Positions 1 through 7,635 of a DNA stretch of 64,000 nucleotides are shown here, in pieces. Position numbers and translations under genes: made by a program. Under the pieces are notes generated by a model. The model saw only the letters and a list, made by a program, of their open reading frames with translations. It was not told where the DNA came from and did not search any database. The stretch comes from Streptomyces sedi (GTDB lineage: Bacteria > Actinomycetota > Actinomycetes > Streptomycetales > Streptomycetaceae), in NCBI RefSeq assembly GCF_006335015.1, contig NZ_VDGT01000003.1, forward strand, positions 248,001 to 312,000. The letters are read 5' to 3'. Position 1 is the first letter of the stretch; each line of letters opens with the position of its first letter.

Positions 1-1
1 C

Positions 2-535
2 CCGGTGCCGGGCAGCGAGCCGGCGGTCGACCAGGAGGCGGACCGGGTGCTGCGGTACCGGGTGGACGTGGAGGAGGACCTCGGTATCGACGCCGCGTTC
101 TTCGCCGAGGTGGTGCACCGCACGCTCAGCGACGGGCGCAGCTGGGGCAACCAGGGGGAGCGCGGCTTCGCGCGGGTCTCCGAGGGCGACTACGACTTCG
201 TGGTGACGCTGGCGAGCCCGGGCACCACCGCCGAATGGTGCGCGCGTTCCGGCCTTGACACCACGGAGGACAACGTCTCCTGCAACTCCTCCAGCACGGA
301 GCGGGTGATGATCAACGCCTGGCGTTTCGCGCAGGGTTCGGAGACCTACGGGGACGACATCGCCAACTACCGCCGGATGCTGGTCAACCACGAGGTCGGC
401 CACCGGCTGGGCTACGGCCACGCGCTCTGCCCGAGCGAGGGCGCGATCGCGCCGGTGATGATGCAGCAGACCAAGTTCCTCACGATCGAGGGCGTCACCT
501 GCGAGCCCAACGCCTGGCCGCACCCGGGGAACTGA
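2..535 (+). CDS. DUF3152 domain protein, putative zinc metalloprotease (5' end cut off)
   Basis: The reading frame is open to the left edge, so only the C-terminal part (about 177 residues) is visible and the start lies outside the window. The visible part holds a zinc-peptidase-like motif HEVGHRLGYGH (counting from the GTG at 5: H129, E130, H133, H139) and four cysteines that may form disulfides, which fits an exported protein. The signal peptide or membrane anchor expected for this actinobacterial family would be upstream of the window. The substrate is unknown. It lies beside moeZ and the exopolysaccharide-like genes, and a similar protein (Rv3207c) lies near moeZ in Mycobacterium. Function is inferred from the motif only. 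Confidence 0.8.
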   Translation, partial: PVPGSEPAVDQEADRVLRYRVDVEEDLGIDAAFFAEVVHRTLSDGRSWGNQGERGFARVSEGDYDFVVTLASPGTTAEWCARSGLDTTEDNVSCNSSSTERVMINAWRFAQGSETYGDDIANYRRMLVNHEVGHRLGYGHALCPSEGAIAPVMMQQTKFLTIEGVTCEPNAWPHPGN

Positions 536-718
536 GCCGCTCACCGGCCCCGTTGCCACTGACACCGCCAAACGACTGAGTGGTGGCGAAGTCACGAATA
601 TTCACCCCTTCAGGTGGCGTGGCGGACAACCGTCCGGCGTGCCTCGCCCTCGCGGACATAGCGTCTCCTCGCTGAGTCCCGACGGCCCGTCCCGAAGACG
701 GAGTGAGGGGGTGCACCG

Positions 719-2293
719 GTGCGCGTCGCACTGCTCACCGAGGGTGGTTACCCGTATGCCCAGGGCGAGTTGGTCGCCTGGTGCGAGCGGCTGGTGCGCG
801 CGCTGCCCGGGCACGACTTCGAGGTGCGGGCGCTCAGCAGAGGCCGGCGGCAGGCCAGAGGGCCGCGCCGTCCGTTGCCCCCGCACGTGCGGCTGGTGCG
901 GACCGGGAGGCTCTGGGGCCCGCCCCCCGGGCGCCGGCCCTCCCGCCGGGCGGCGCGGGACTTCGGCGAGGCGTTCGAGGAGCTGACGGCCGGGCTCACC
1001 GGCGACACGGGGGCCGGCGGCGGGGTGGCGGACCGTTTCGCCATGGGGCTCTACGCGCTCGCCGATCAGGCGGCGGCGCACGGCGGGTTGGCCCGCTGGC
1101 TCGCCTCCGACCAGGCGCTCGCCGTGCTGGAGGCGGCCTGCCGCCGCCCCGGGGCGCCGCGCGCCGCGGTGGGCGCCGGCGTCGGGGACCTGCTCGCCGT
1201 CGCCGAACGGCTGGAGCGCGCGCTGCGCCCGCTCTCGCTCGACTGGTACGCGGGCGACCCGTTCGACCCCGGGCTCGGGAAGGCCGACGTCTGCCACGCG
1301 GTCGGCGGCGGACCCGCCGCGCTGCCCGGACTGCTCGCCCGTCACTTCCACGGGACGCCGCTGCTGGTCACCGAGTTCAGGGTGCGGCTGCGCGAGCACC
1401 ACCTGTCGGCGCTGGCCGGCACGGCGGGCCACGCGGTGCCGCCCTCGGCGGCCAGGGCGCCGGTGCGGGCGCTGCTCGCCGGCTTCCAACTCGGCCTGGC
1501 CCGCGCGGTGTACCACGGCGCCCAGCTGATCACCCCGGGCGACGCCCGCGCCGGCCGCTGGCAGCGGCGGTGCGGGGCCGACCCGGCGCGGCAGCGGCCG
1601 GTCTGGCCGGGAGTGGCGGTGGGCGAGCTGGCGGCGCTCGCCGACGAGCTGCCGGCCCCGCCCGTTCCGACGCTGGTCACGGCGGGGCCGCTGGACGAGG
1701 AAGCCGACGCCGGCGGGCTGCTGCGCGCCCTGGCGCGGGTCCGGGCGGCCGAGCCGGCTGCGCGGCTGCTGGCGCTCGGCGGGCCGGCCCCCGAGCCCGG
1801 CGCGGTGCCGGGCGTGCGCTGGTGCCCGCCGGGGTCGGTGGAGCACCGGCCGGCCGCAGGCGCGGCGGCGCGGGCCGCCGGCTGGGCGGCGGGCACGGTG
1901 GCCGTGCTGGTCGACGCGCGCGGCGGCTTCCCCGCGGCGCTGGTCGAGGCCATGAGCTGCGGCCGGGCCGTGGTGGCGGTGGACGCCGGGGCGGCGGCCG
2001 AGGCGCTGGGCGACGCCGGCGTCCTGGTGCCGCCAGGCGACCCGGCCGCGCTGGCCGACGCCTGCCTCGCGCTGCTGCGCGACCCGGCCCGCCGGGCGCG
2101 GCTGGGCGCGGCGGCCAGGGCCAGGGCCCTGGACCGCTTCAGCCACGAGCGCGGGATCGCCACCCTGGACGCCGGCTACGCCGAGCTCGCCGCCGGCCGG
2201 GCGGCGGCCCGCCCGCGCCCGCGCTGGGCGCGCGCGGCCCCCGGCCGGCGGCCGGCGCCCGGCGTGCTGGCCGGGGCGGAGGAGCTGTCGTGA
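719..2293 (+). CDS. DUF3492 / GT4-type glycosyltransferase, PelF-like
   Basis: A 524-residue cytoplasmic glycosyltransferase. The N-terminus (VALLTEGGYPYAQGE) is the DUF3492 signature seen in PelF-type enzymes. The C-terminal half carries the GT-B donor-site region, with ALVEAMSCGRAVVAVDAG followed by DAGVLVPPGDPAALADA, typical of GT4 enzymes that use nucleotide sugars. The start is the GTG at 719; no ATG lies nearby in frame, and a purine-rich stretch (GAGTGAGGGGG) precedes it. Its stop overlaps the next start (GTGA at 2290-2293), so it is translationally coupled to the membrane protein that follows. The coupled membrane protein and epimerase suggest synthesis of a surface polysaccharide or glycoconjugate. 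The acceptor and sugar cannot be read from the sequence. Confidence 0.85.
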   Translation: MRVALLTEGGYPYAQGELVAWCERLVRALPGHDFEVRALSRGRRQARGPRRPLPPHVRLVRTGRLWGPPPGRRPSRRAARDFGEAFEELTAGLTGDTGAGGGVADRFAMGLYALADQAAAHGGLARWLASDQALAVLEAACRRPGAPRAAVGAGVGDLLAVAERLERALRPLSLDWYAGDPFDPGLGKADVCHAVGGGPAALPGLLARHFHGTPLLVTEFRVRLREHHLSALAGTAGHAVPPSAARAPVRALLAGFQLGLARAVYHGAQLITPGDARAGRWQRRCGADPARQRPVWPGVAVGELAALADELPAPPVPTLVTAGPLDEEADAGGLLRALARVRAAEPAARLLALGGPAPEPGAVPGVRWCPPGSVEHRPAAGAAARAAGWAAGTVAVLVDARGGFPAALVEAMSCGRAVVAVDAGAAAEALGDAGVLVPPGDPAALADACLALLRDPARRARLGAAARARALDRFSHERGIATLDAGYAELAAGRAAARPRPRWARAAPGRRPAPGVLAGAEELS

Positions 2294-3597
2294 GCGCCTC
2301 GGCCGACCCGGTGCGGGCGCTGCTGACCGAGCACCGGGAGCTGTGCGCGGCGGCCGTCGACCCGTTGGAGATCGCGGCGGGCCTGGAGGCGCGCGGGGTC
2401 GACGAGGCGACGGCGGCGCGCTGCCGGCACCGGGACGTCTTCGCGCTCGCCGAGGAGCTGCACGCCAGGGCCGGGCGCCCGGCGCCGCCGCCCGCCCCCC
2501 GCCCCGCCCGGCGCGCCGGCGTGCGCCTCGCGCTGCCGCTGCTGCCGGGCGCGCTGTGCGCGGCGGGGCTGTGGCTGGTCGACCGGCTGCCGCCGGAGGC
2601 GGCGCCGGGCCGGGCCGCGCTCACCGTGGCCTGCGGGGTGCTGACCCTGCTCGCCGTGCTGCTGGTGCTGGCCAGGCACGCGCCGCCCGGCGTCGCCGGG
2701 CTGCTGGCGCTGCCGCCGGTCGGGTACGCGCTGGTCGGCGACGCGATGCTCGGCGAGCTGCTGGTCGGCCGGCACCACGAGACGGGCTCGGCCGCGGGGG
2801 CCGCGCTTCTGCTGGCTTTCTCGGTGGCGCCCATCGCCTGGTGCCGGGACGCGTTCACCGACCGCTGCGCGGCGCTGCTCGCGGCGCCCAGGCTGCGGGA
2901 GTTCGCCGCCGGGGCGCGCGCCTCGCTGCTGCGCGGCTGCCTGCTGCTGGCGGCGGCGCTCGCCGTGCCGCCGGCCGCGCTGTGGCTGCTGTCGCCGCCG
3001 TGGGCACCGTGGGCCGGCGGCGGCACGCTGGCGGCGGCGGCGCTCGGCTGGCCGCTCGGGCTCGCCGCGCTGCTGGTGCGGCACGGCCTGCGAGCGCTGG
3101 CGGCGGCCGGCCTCGCGCTGGTCGGGGCCGTCGAGCTGCTGGCGTTGGCGCTGGCCGGCGCCGGTTGGCTGCCGGGCTGTTCGGCGCTGGCCGAGCCCGT
3201 CGCCGCGCCGGTCGCGGCGCACGGCACGGCCGTCGTGCCGCTGGCGGCCTGCGCCGTCGGCGGCTGCCTGCTGCTGGTGGGCGCGGTCGTGGCGCTGCCC
3301 CGGCCGAGCGCGCACCGCGCCCTTCCCCTCCGCCCGGTCGACGGCCGGGCGGGGCGGGTCCCCGGGACCGGGCCGCGGGACGCCCCGCGTGCCCCGTCAC
3401 CGGCTGCCCCGCCGGACCTGTCACCCGACCCGTCACCGGACGCTCCGCCTGACCCGTCACCCGGAGTTTCCCAGCGTCGGCCACCGCCTCGGCCGTGGCC
3501 GCACCGTTCACACGCGAGGAGCACGACTAGCGATGACCGCACCACCCGTCACGCAGGCCACGACCGGAACCGGTCACCGGGAAGGCCGGAGGTCTGA
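2290..3597 (+). CDS. Polytopic membrane protein coupled to the PelF-like glycosyltransferase
   Basis: A 435-residue protein with a soluble N-terminal segment of about 75 residues, then roughly ten hydrophobic segments rich in Leu and Ala (about residues 78-335). A long Pro/Ser/Asp-rich tail ends in a basic stretch. The GTG start overlaps the stop of the upstream glycosyltransferase by 4 nt. I do not recognise a named family. By position it may be the membrane partner of the glycosyltransferase, as PelG is for PelF, but no PelG motif was identified. The tail contains imperfect repeats of a PDLSPDPSP type. Its last codons lie 3 nt before the epimerase ATG, so the true C-terminus is uncertain; a frameshift near 3590 would lengthen the next gene instead. 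Confidence 0.75.
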   Translation: MSASADPVRALLTEHRELCAAAVDPLEIAAGLEARGVDEATAARCRHRDVFALAEELHARAGRPAPPPAPRPARRAGVRLALPLLPGALCAAGLWLVDRLPPEAAPGRAALTVACGVLTLLAVLLVLARHAPPGVAGLLALPPVGYALVGDAMLGELLVGRHHETGSAAGAALLLAFSVAPIAWCRDAFTDRCAALLAAPRLREFAAGARASLLRGCLLLAAALAVPPAALWLLSPPWAPWAGGGTLAAAALGWPLGLAALLVRHGLRALAAAGLALVGAVELLALALAGAGWLPGCSALAEPVAAPVAAHGTAVVPLAACAVGGCLLLVGAVVALPRPSAHRALPLRPVDGRAGRVPGTGPRDAPRAPSPAAPPDLSPDPSPDAPPDPSPGVSQRRPPPRPWPHRSHARSTTSDDRTTRHAGHDRNRSPGRPEV

Positions 3598-3604
3598 CCG
3601 ATGA
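3533..3604 (+). CDS. Possible 23-residue leader ORF before the epimerase
   Basis: A short ATG ORF (MTAPPVTQATTGTG...) in a different frame from the membrane protein tail. It is preceded by a good ribosome binding site, GAGGAG at 3516-3521, 11 nt upstream. Its TGA (3602-3604) overlaps the epimerase ATG (3601). It could be a coupling leader. It could also mark the true start of the epimerase if an indel is present, or be chance. Low confidence. Confidence 0.25.
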   Translation: MTAPPVTQATTGTGHREGRRSDR

Positions 3605-4536
3605 GAGTGCTGTTGCTGGGAGCCAACGGCTACCTGGGCCGCTTCGTGGCCGACCGGCTGTTGGCCGATCCGGCGGTCCAGCTGACCGCGCTGGGGCGCG
3701 GTGACGACGCCGACGTCCGTTTCGACCTGTCCACCGGCAGCCCGGGGGCGTTGACCCGCTTCCTGGACGCGGTGCACCCCGGGGTGGTGATCAACTGCGC
3801 GGGCGCCATCCGGGGCACCGCCAGCGAGTTGACCCGGCACAACACGGTCGCCACCGCCACCCTCTGCGAGTCGCTGCGCCGCAGCGGCTGCCGTTCCCGG
3901 CTGGTGCAGGTCGGCTGCGCCGCCGAGTACGGCCCCTCGCAGCACGGCTCCTCCATCGCGGAGGACGCGGTGGCCAGGCCAGGCGGGCCGTACGGCGTCA
4001 GCAAGCTGGCGGCGACGGAGCTGGTGCTGGGCTCCGGGCTGGACGCGATCGTGCTGCGGGTCTTCTCGCCGACCGGGCCCGGTACCCCCGCCGGCTCCCC
4101 GCTGGGGCGGCTGGCGGACTCGCTGCGCCGCGCGATGCAGCACGGGGACAGCGAGCTGAAGCTCGGCGGGCTCGGCGTGCAGCGCGACTTCGTCGACGTC
4201 AGGGACGTGGCGCGGGCGGTGCACGCGGCGACCCTCTCGGCCGCCCAGGGGGTGGTCAACATCGGCACCGGCCACGCGGTCCGGCTGCGCGAGGCCGCCA
4301 CCGCGTTGGCCAGGATCTCCGGCTTCGGCGGCACGCTGCTGGAGTTGGACGGCCCCTCGCTGCCCCGGCAGGCGACGGGTGAGGGCACGCCGCAGGCGGC
4401 GCCCTACCCGGACGGGTGCGGCGCCTGGCAGCAGGCCGACGTGCGCACCGCGCGGGACCGGCTCGGCTGGCGGGCCAGGATCGGCTTCGAGGAGTCGCTG
4501 GCCGACATCTGGATGGAGGCCGCCTGCCGGATGTGA
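3601..4536 (+). CDS. NAD-dependent epimerase/dehydratase (extended SDR)
   Basis: A 311-residue Rossmann-fold enzyme. The N-terminus MRVLLLGANGYLGRF gives the GxxGxxG nucleotide-binding motif. The YGVSK segment carries the catalytic Tyr/Lys pair (YxxxK), and the later QRDFVDVRDVARAV segment is typical of nucleotide-sugar epimerases and dehydratases. It is expected to change a nucleotide-sugar in the cytoplasm, and it follows a glycosyltransferase and a membrane protein in what looks like one operon. A 16-bp perfect hairpin follows the gene. Substrate specificity cannot be assigned. Confidence 0.88.
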   Translation: MRVLLLGANGYLGRFVADRLLADPAVQLTALGRGDDADVRFDLSTGSPGALTRFLDAVHPGVVINCAGAIRGTASELTRHNTVATATLCESLRRSGCRSRLVQVGCAAEYGPSQHGSSIAEDAVARPGGPYGVSKLAATELVLGSGLDAIVLRVFSPTGPGTPAGSPLGRLADSLRRAMQHGDSELKLGGLGVQRDFVDVRDVARAVHAATLSAAQGVVNIGTGHAVRLREAATALARISGFGGTLLELDGPSLPRQATGEGTPQAAPYPDGCGAWQQADVRTARDRLGWRARIGFEESLADIWMEAACRM

Positions 4537-4540
4537 ACCC

Positions 4541-4581
4541 CGGCGGCCCGGCCGGTGCCTCCCCGACCGGCCGGGCCGCCG
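4541..4581 (+). terminator. Hairpin terminator after the epimerase
   Basis: A perfect 16-bp inverted repeat (4541-4556 with 4566-4581) and a 9-nt loop, starting 5 nt after the epimerase stop codon. There is no T-run, which is common for Streptomyces terminators. It separates the polysaccharide-like operon from moeZ. Confidence 0.75.
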
Positions 4582-4630
4582 CGGTGGCGACGCCGGACGG
4601 GCCCGTCTCGCGTGCTGGGACCGGGGTCTT

Positions 4631-4656
4631 GGAATGAGACCGTCCGTGGCAGTGTT
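4631..4656 (+). promoter_or_regulatory. SigR-type promoter for moeZ
   Basis: GGAAT at 4631-4635 and GTT (GTTG) at 4654-4656 are separated by exactly 18 nt. This matches the consensus of the thiol-oxidative-stress sigma factor SigR (GGAAT-N18/19-GTT). Transcription would start near 4663, about 35 nt before the GTG of moeZ. Confidence 0.7.
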
Positions 4657-4697
4657 GAACGACAGAACGCGTGTCCCTATGACCCTACGGAGTCCCC

Positions 4698-5876
4698 GTG
4701 TCGCTGCCCCCGCTGGTAGAGCCGGCCGCCGAACTAACCGTCGATGAGGTCCGCAGGTACTCCCGCCACCTGATCATCCCCGACGTGGGGATGGCGGGTC
4801 AGAAGCGGTTGAAGAACGCCAGGGTGCTCTGCGTGGGCGCCGGCGGCCTCGGTTCCCCCGCGTTGATGTACCTGGCGGCTGCGGGCGTCGGGACGCTGGG
4901 GATCGTCGAGTTCGACGAGGTCGACGAGTCGAACCTGCAACGGCAGGTCATCCACAGCCAGGCCGACATCGGCCGCCCCAAGGCGGAGTCGGCGCGGGAC
5001 ACCGTGCTGGGGATCAACCCGAACGTCCAGGTCAACCTGCACCAGGAGCGGCTGGACTCCTCCAACGTGATGGAGATCTTCGCCGACTACGACCTGATCG
5101 TCGACGGCACGGACAACTTCGCGACCCGCTACCTGGTCAACGACGCCTGCGTGCTGCTCGGCAAGCCGTATGTCTGGGGCTCGATCTACCGCTTCGACGG
5201 CCAGGCCTCGGTCTTCTGGGCCGAGCACGGCCCCTGCTACCGCTGCCTCTACCCGGAGCCCCCGCCCCCCGGCATGGTCCCCTCCTGCGCCGAGGGCGGC
5301 GTGCTCGGCGTGCTCTGCGCCTCGATCGGTTCGATCCAGGTCAACGAGGCGATCAAGCTGCTGGCCGGCGTGGGCGACCCGCTGGTGGGGCGGCTGATGG
5401 TCTACGACGCCCTGGAGATGAACTACCGCCAGGTCAAGATCCGCAAGGACCCCGACTGCGCGGTCTGCGGCGAGAACCCGACGGTCACCGAGCTGATCGA
5501 CTACGAGGCGTTCTGCGGCGTGGTCTCCGACGAGGCGCAGGCCGCCGCGCGGGAGTCCACGATCACGCCGGGGCAGCTCAAGGAGTGGATCGACGCCGAC
5601 GAGAAGATCGACATCATCGACGTCCGGGAGCCCAACGAGTACGAGATCGTCTCGATCCCCGGCGCCCGACTGGTCCCGAAGAACGACTTCCTGATGGGCG
5701 ACGCCCTGGGCGACCTGCCGCAGGACCGCCGGATCGTCCTGCACTGCAAGACGGGCGTCCGCTCCGCCGAGGTGCTGGCCGTCCTGAAGGACGCCGGCTT
5801 CGCCGACGCGGTCCACGTGGGCGGCGGCGTCATCGGCTGGGTCAACCAGATCGAGCCGGAGAAGCCGGTCTACTGA
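4698..5876 (+). CDS. moeZ: MoeZ: sulfur-carrier adenylyltransferase/sulfurtransferase
   Basis: A 392-residue two-domain protein. The N-terminal ThiF/MoeB-like domain (about 15-260) has the ATP-binding GAGGLGSPALMYLAAAGVG region and zinc-binding cysteine pairs (CYRC and CAVC). The C-terminal rhodanese domain (about 285-390) carries the active-site loop CKTGVR. The enzyme activates the C-terminal glycine of small sulfur-carrier proteins with ATP and transfers sulfur to form thiocarboxylates. These feed molybdopterin and, in related systems, thiamine, cysteine or thio-metabolite synthesis. The GTG start at 4698 has GGAG 5 nt upstream. It has its own SigR-type promoter. The close match to actinobacterial MoeZ makes the call firm. 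Confidence 0.96.
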   Translation: MSLPPLVEPAAELTVDEVRRYSRHLIIPDVGMAGQKRLKNARVLCVGAGGLGSPALMYLAAAGVGTLGIVEFDEVDESNLQRQVIHSQADIGRPKAESARDTVLGINPNVQVNLHQERLDSSNVMEIFADYDLIVDGTDNFATRYLVNDACVLLGKPYVWGSIYRFDGQASVFWAEHGPCYRCLYPEPPPPGMVPSCAEGGVLGVLCASIGSIQVNEAIKLLAGVGDPLVGRLMVYDALEMNYRQVKIRKDPDCAVCGENPTVTELIDYEAFCGVVSDEAQAAARESTITPGQLKEWIDADEKIDIIDVREPNEYEIVSIPGARLVPKNDFLMGDALGDLPQDRRIVLHCKTGVRSAEVLAVLKDAGFADAVHVGGGVIGWVNQIEPEKPVY

Positions 5877-5896
5877 GCGGAGCCTTTCCCCACCGG

Positions 5897-5935
5897 GGAG
5901 CCCACGCGTCTCGCGAGCCGGGACCCGTGGGCTCC
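5897..5935. terminator. Hairpin between convergent moeZ and the peptidase cluster
   Basis: A 10-bp inverted repeat (GGAGCCCACG at 5897-5906 with its complement at 5926-5935) lies in the 124-bp gap between convergent genes. It is likely a bidirectional terminator. Confidence 0.6.
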
Positions 5936-6000
5936 GCTCGTCTCAGCGGGGTCGGGGGAGAGGGGGCTCCCCGCCGGGAGAGTTCGTGTCCGCCGGACGG

Positions 6001-7635
6001 TCAGGCCGGGCAGGTGGTGTCGTCGGGTGGGATCTCGCCGTTCAAGAGCCAGGCGTCGACGGCTTCGACGACGCAGGGGGACTCGCTGAGGTAGGCGCCG
6101 TGGCCCTCGCCTTCCCAGCGGAGGAGGGGGGCGGTCTCGGGGCCGCCCATGGCCTCGCGCATCCGTTCGGCGCCCTCGATGGGGGTGGCCGGGTCGCCGG
6201 CGGTGCCGAGGAGGAGCAGGGGCTCGGCGGAGTCGGTGGCGTCGTAGTTCGGCGGGTCGGCCGCCTCGGTCACCGGCCAGTGGTCGCCGCAGCCGCCGAG
6301 CGACCAGACCATGTAGGGGCCGAAGACCTGGGACGCCTCGACGAACTCGTCCTGGTGGGACAGGGCCTCCTCCTCGCTCAACCCGCCGGGCTGGTCGGCG
6401 CAGCGGATGGCGGTGAACGCGGGCTCCTGGGTGGAGTACTCGCCGGTGGCCGGGTTGCGTTCGTTGTAGAGGTCGCTGAGGAGCAGCAGCAGGTCGCCGG
6501 TGCTCTGGTCGCGCACCTCTTCCAGGGCCAGGGTCAGGTACTCCCAGGAGTCCTCGGAGTAGAGGGTGGAGATGATGCCCGCGAACGCGAGGGTGACCGT
6601 CAGGTCGCGGCCCGAGGCGTCCGTGGTGGGGAGCGGGGCGTCCTCCAGGTCGGTGAGGAGGTCGCTGATCCAGAGGTTGCCGTCGGCCGGGTTCTCGCCG
6701 GCCGGGCAGTCCGACTGCTGGACGCAGTCTTCCAGATAGTGGTCGAGGGCGCGCTGGAAGCCCATCGCGTTCAGCAGACCCTGGTGGACCGGGTCGTCGT
6801 CCGGGTCGACGACCGCGTCCAGGACGGTGCGGCCGACCTTGTCGGGGAAGAGGTTGGCGTAGGTGGCGCCCAGCTGGGTGCCGTAGGAGACGCCGAAGTA
6901 GTACAGCGCGTCGTCGCCGAGCACATGGCGCATCAGGTCGAGGTCGCGGGCGGCGTTGGCGGTGGAGACATGGCGCAGCATGTGGCCCGAGTTCTCCTCG
7001 CAGGCGGCGATGAACTCGCGCTCCTGCCGCTCGGCGATCTCCCGCTCCTCGTCGGTTTCGGGCAGCGAGCCCAACTCCTGGACCGCCGCGTCCCGTTCGG
7101 CGTCGCTCAGGCAGACGATGCCCTCGCTCTCGCCGACCCCGCGCGGGTCGAAGCTGACCAGGTCGTAGCCGCCCTCGCGCAGGGAGTCGAAGCTCTCGCC
7201 GGCGGCCGGCAGGGTCGCGACACCCGAGCCGCCGGGGCCGCCGAAGTTGAAGACCAGGGAGCCGATCCGCTCCGCTCCGTCCCCGGCCCGCGCCCTGATC
7301 AGCGCCAACTCGATGGTGTCCCCCTCGGGCTGCCCGTAGTCCAGCGGGACCTCCAGGTCCGCGCACTCCCACCCCGCGCCCTCGGCCAGCTCGTCGGGGG
7401 GCGCGGTGGCCATCGGGTCCTGGCTGGGCGAGGCCGCGGGGCAGCTCGTCCAGTCGAGGCTCTGGCGGCCCAGCTCGTCCGGCAGCCCCTCGTAGGGCGC
7501 GCCGCCGGACTCAGGCGCGCGTTCCTCGGGGCGGTCCGAGGAGCCCGAGGTGCAGGCGGCGGTGAGCGCGAGCAGGGTCGCCGCGGTCACCGCCCGGGAT
7601 ATGTGTGTCCGCCTGTGCGTCGGCATAGGTCTCAT
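6001..7635 (-). CDS. Lipoprotein alpha/beta-hydrolase, tripeptidyl-aminopeptidase type (copy 1)
   Basis: A 544-residue secreted lipoprotein of the Streptomyces Tap/SlpD/SlpE peptidase family. A signal peptide ends in the lipobox LTAAC (Cys28). The oxyanion-hole region FNFGGPGGSG is followed by the nucleophile elbow GVSYGT (Ser250). A C-terminal TAP-like domain supplies the acid (GTAGDPATP) and the histidine (GEGHGAY). The family removes short peptides from the N-termini of extracellular proteins. The ATG at 7635 overlaps the TGA of the upstream paralogue by one base (TGATG), and no ribosome binding site is visible, so translation is probably coupled. An alternative start is the ATG at 7626. 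Confidence 0.9.
   Translation of the reverse strand: MRPMPTHRRTHISRAVTAATLLALTAACTSGSSDRPEERAPESGGAPYEGLPDELGRQSLDWTSCPAASPSQDPMATAPPDELAEGAGWECADLEVPLDYGQPEGDTIELALIRARAGDGAERIGSLVFNFGGPGGSGVATLPAAGESFDSLREGGYDLVSFDPRGVGESEGIVCLSDAERDAAVQELGSLPETDEEREIAERQEREFIAACEENSGHMLRHVSTANAARDLDLMRHVLGDDALYYFGVSYGTQLGATYANLFPDKVGRTVLDAVVDPDDDPVHQGLLNAMGFQRALDHYLEDCVQQSDCPAGENPADGNLWISDLLTDLEDAPLPTTDASGRDLTVTLAFAGIISTLYSEDSWEYLTLALEEVRDQSTGDLLLLLSDLYNERNPATGEYSTQEPAFTAIRCADQPGGLSEEEALSHQDEFVEASQVFGPYMVWSLGGCGDHWPVTEAADPPNYDATDSAEPLLLLGTAGDPATPIEGAERMREAMGGPETAPLLRWEGEGHGAYLSESPCVVEAVDAWLLNGEIPPDDTTCPA

Noticed and set aside
703..2289. Long + strand frame running through the glycosyltransferase region and joining the membrane protein frame
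   Set aside because: It is Arg/Ala/Gly-rich shadow sequence. The real glycosyltransferase motifs are in another frame, and the membrane protein starts at the GTGA overlap.
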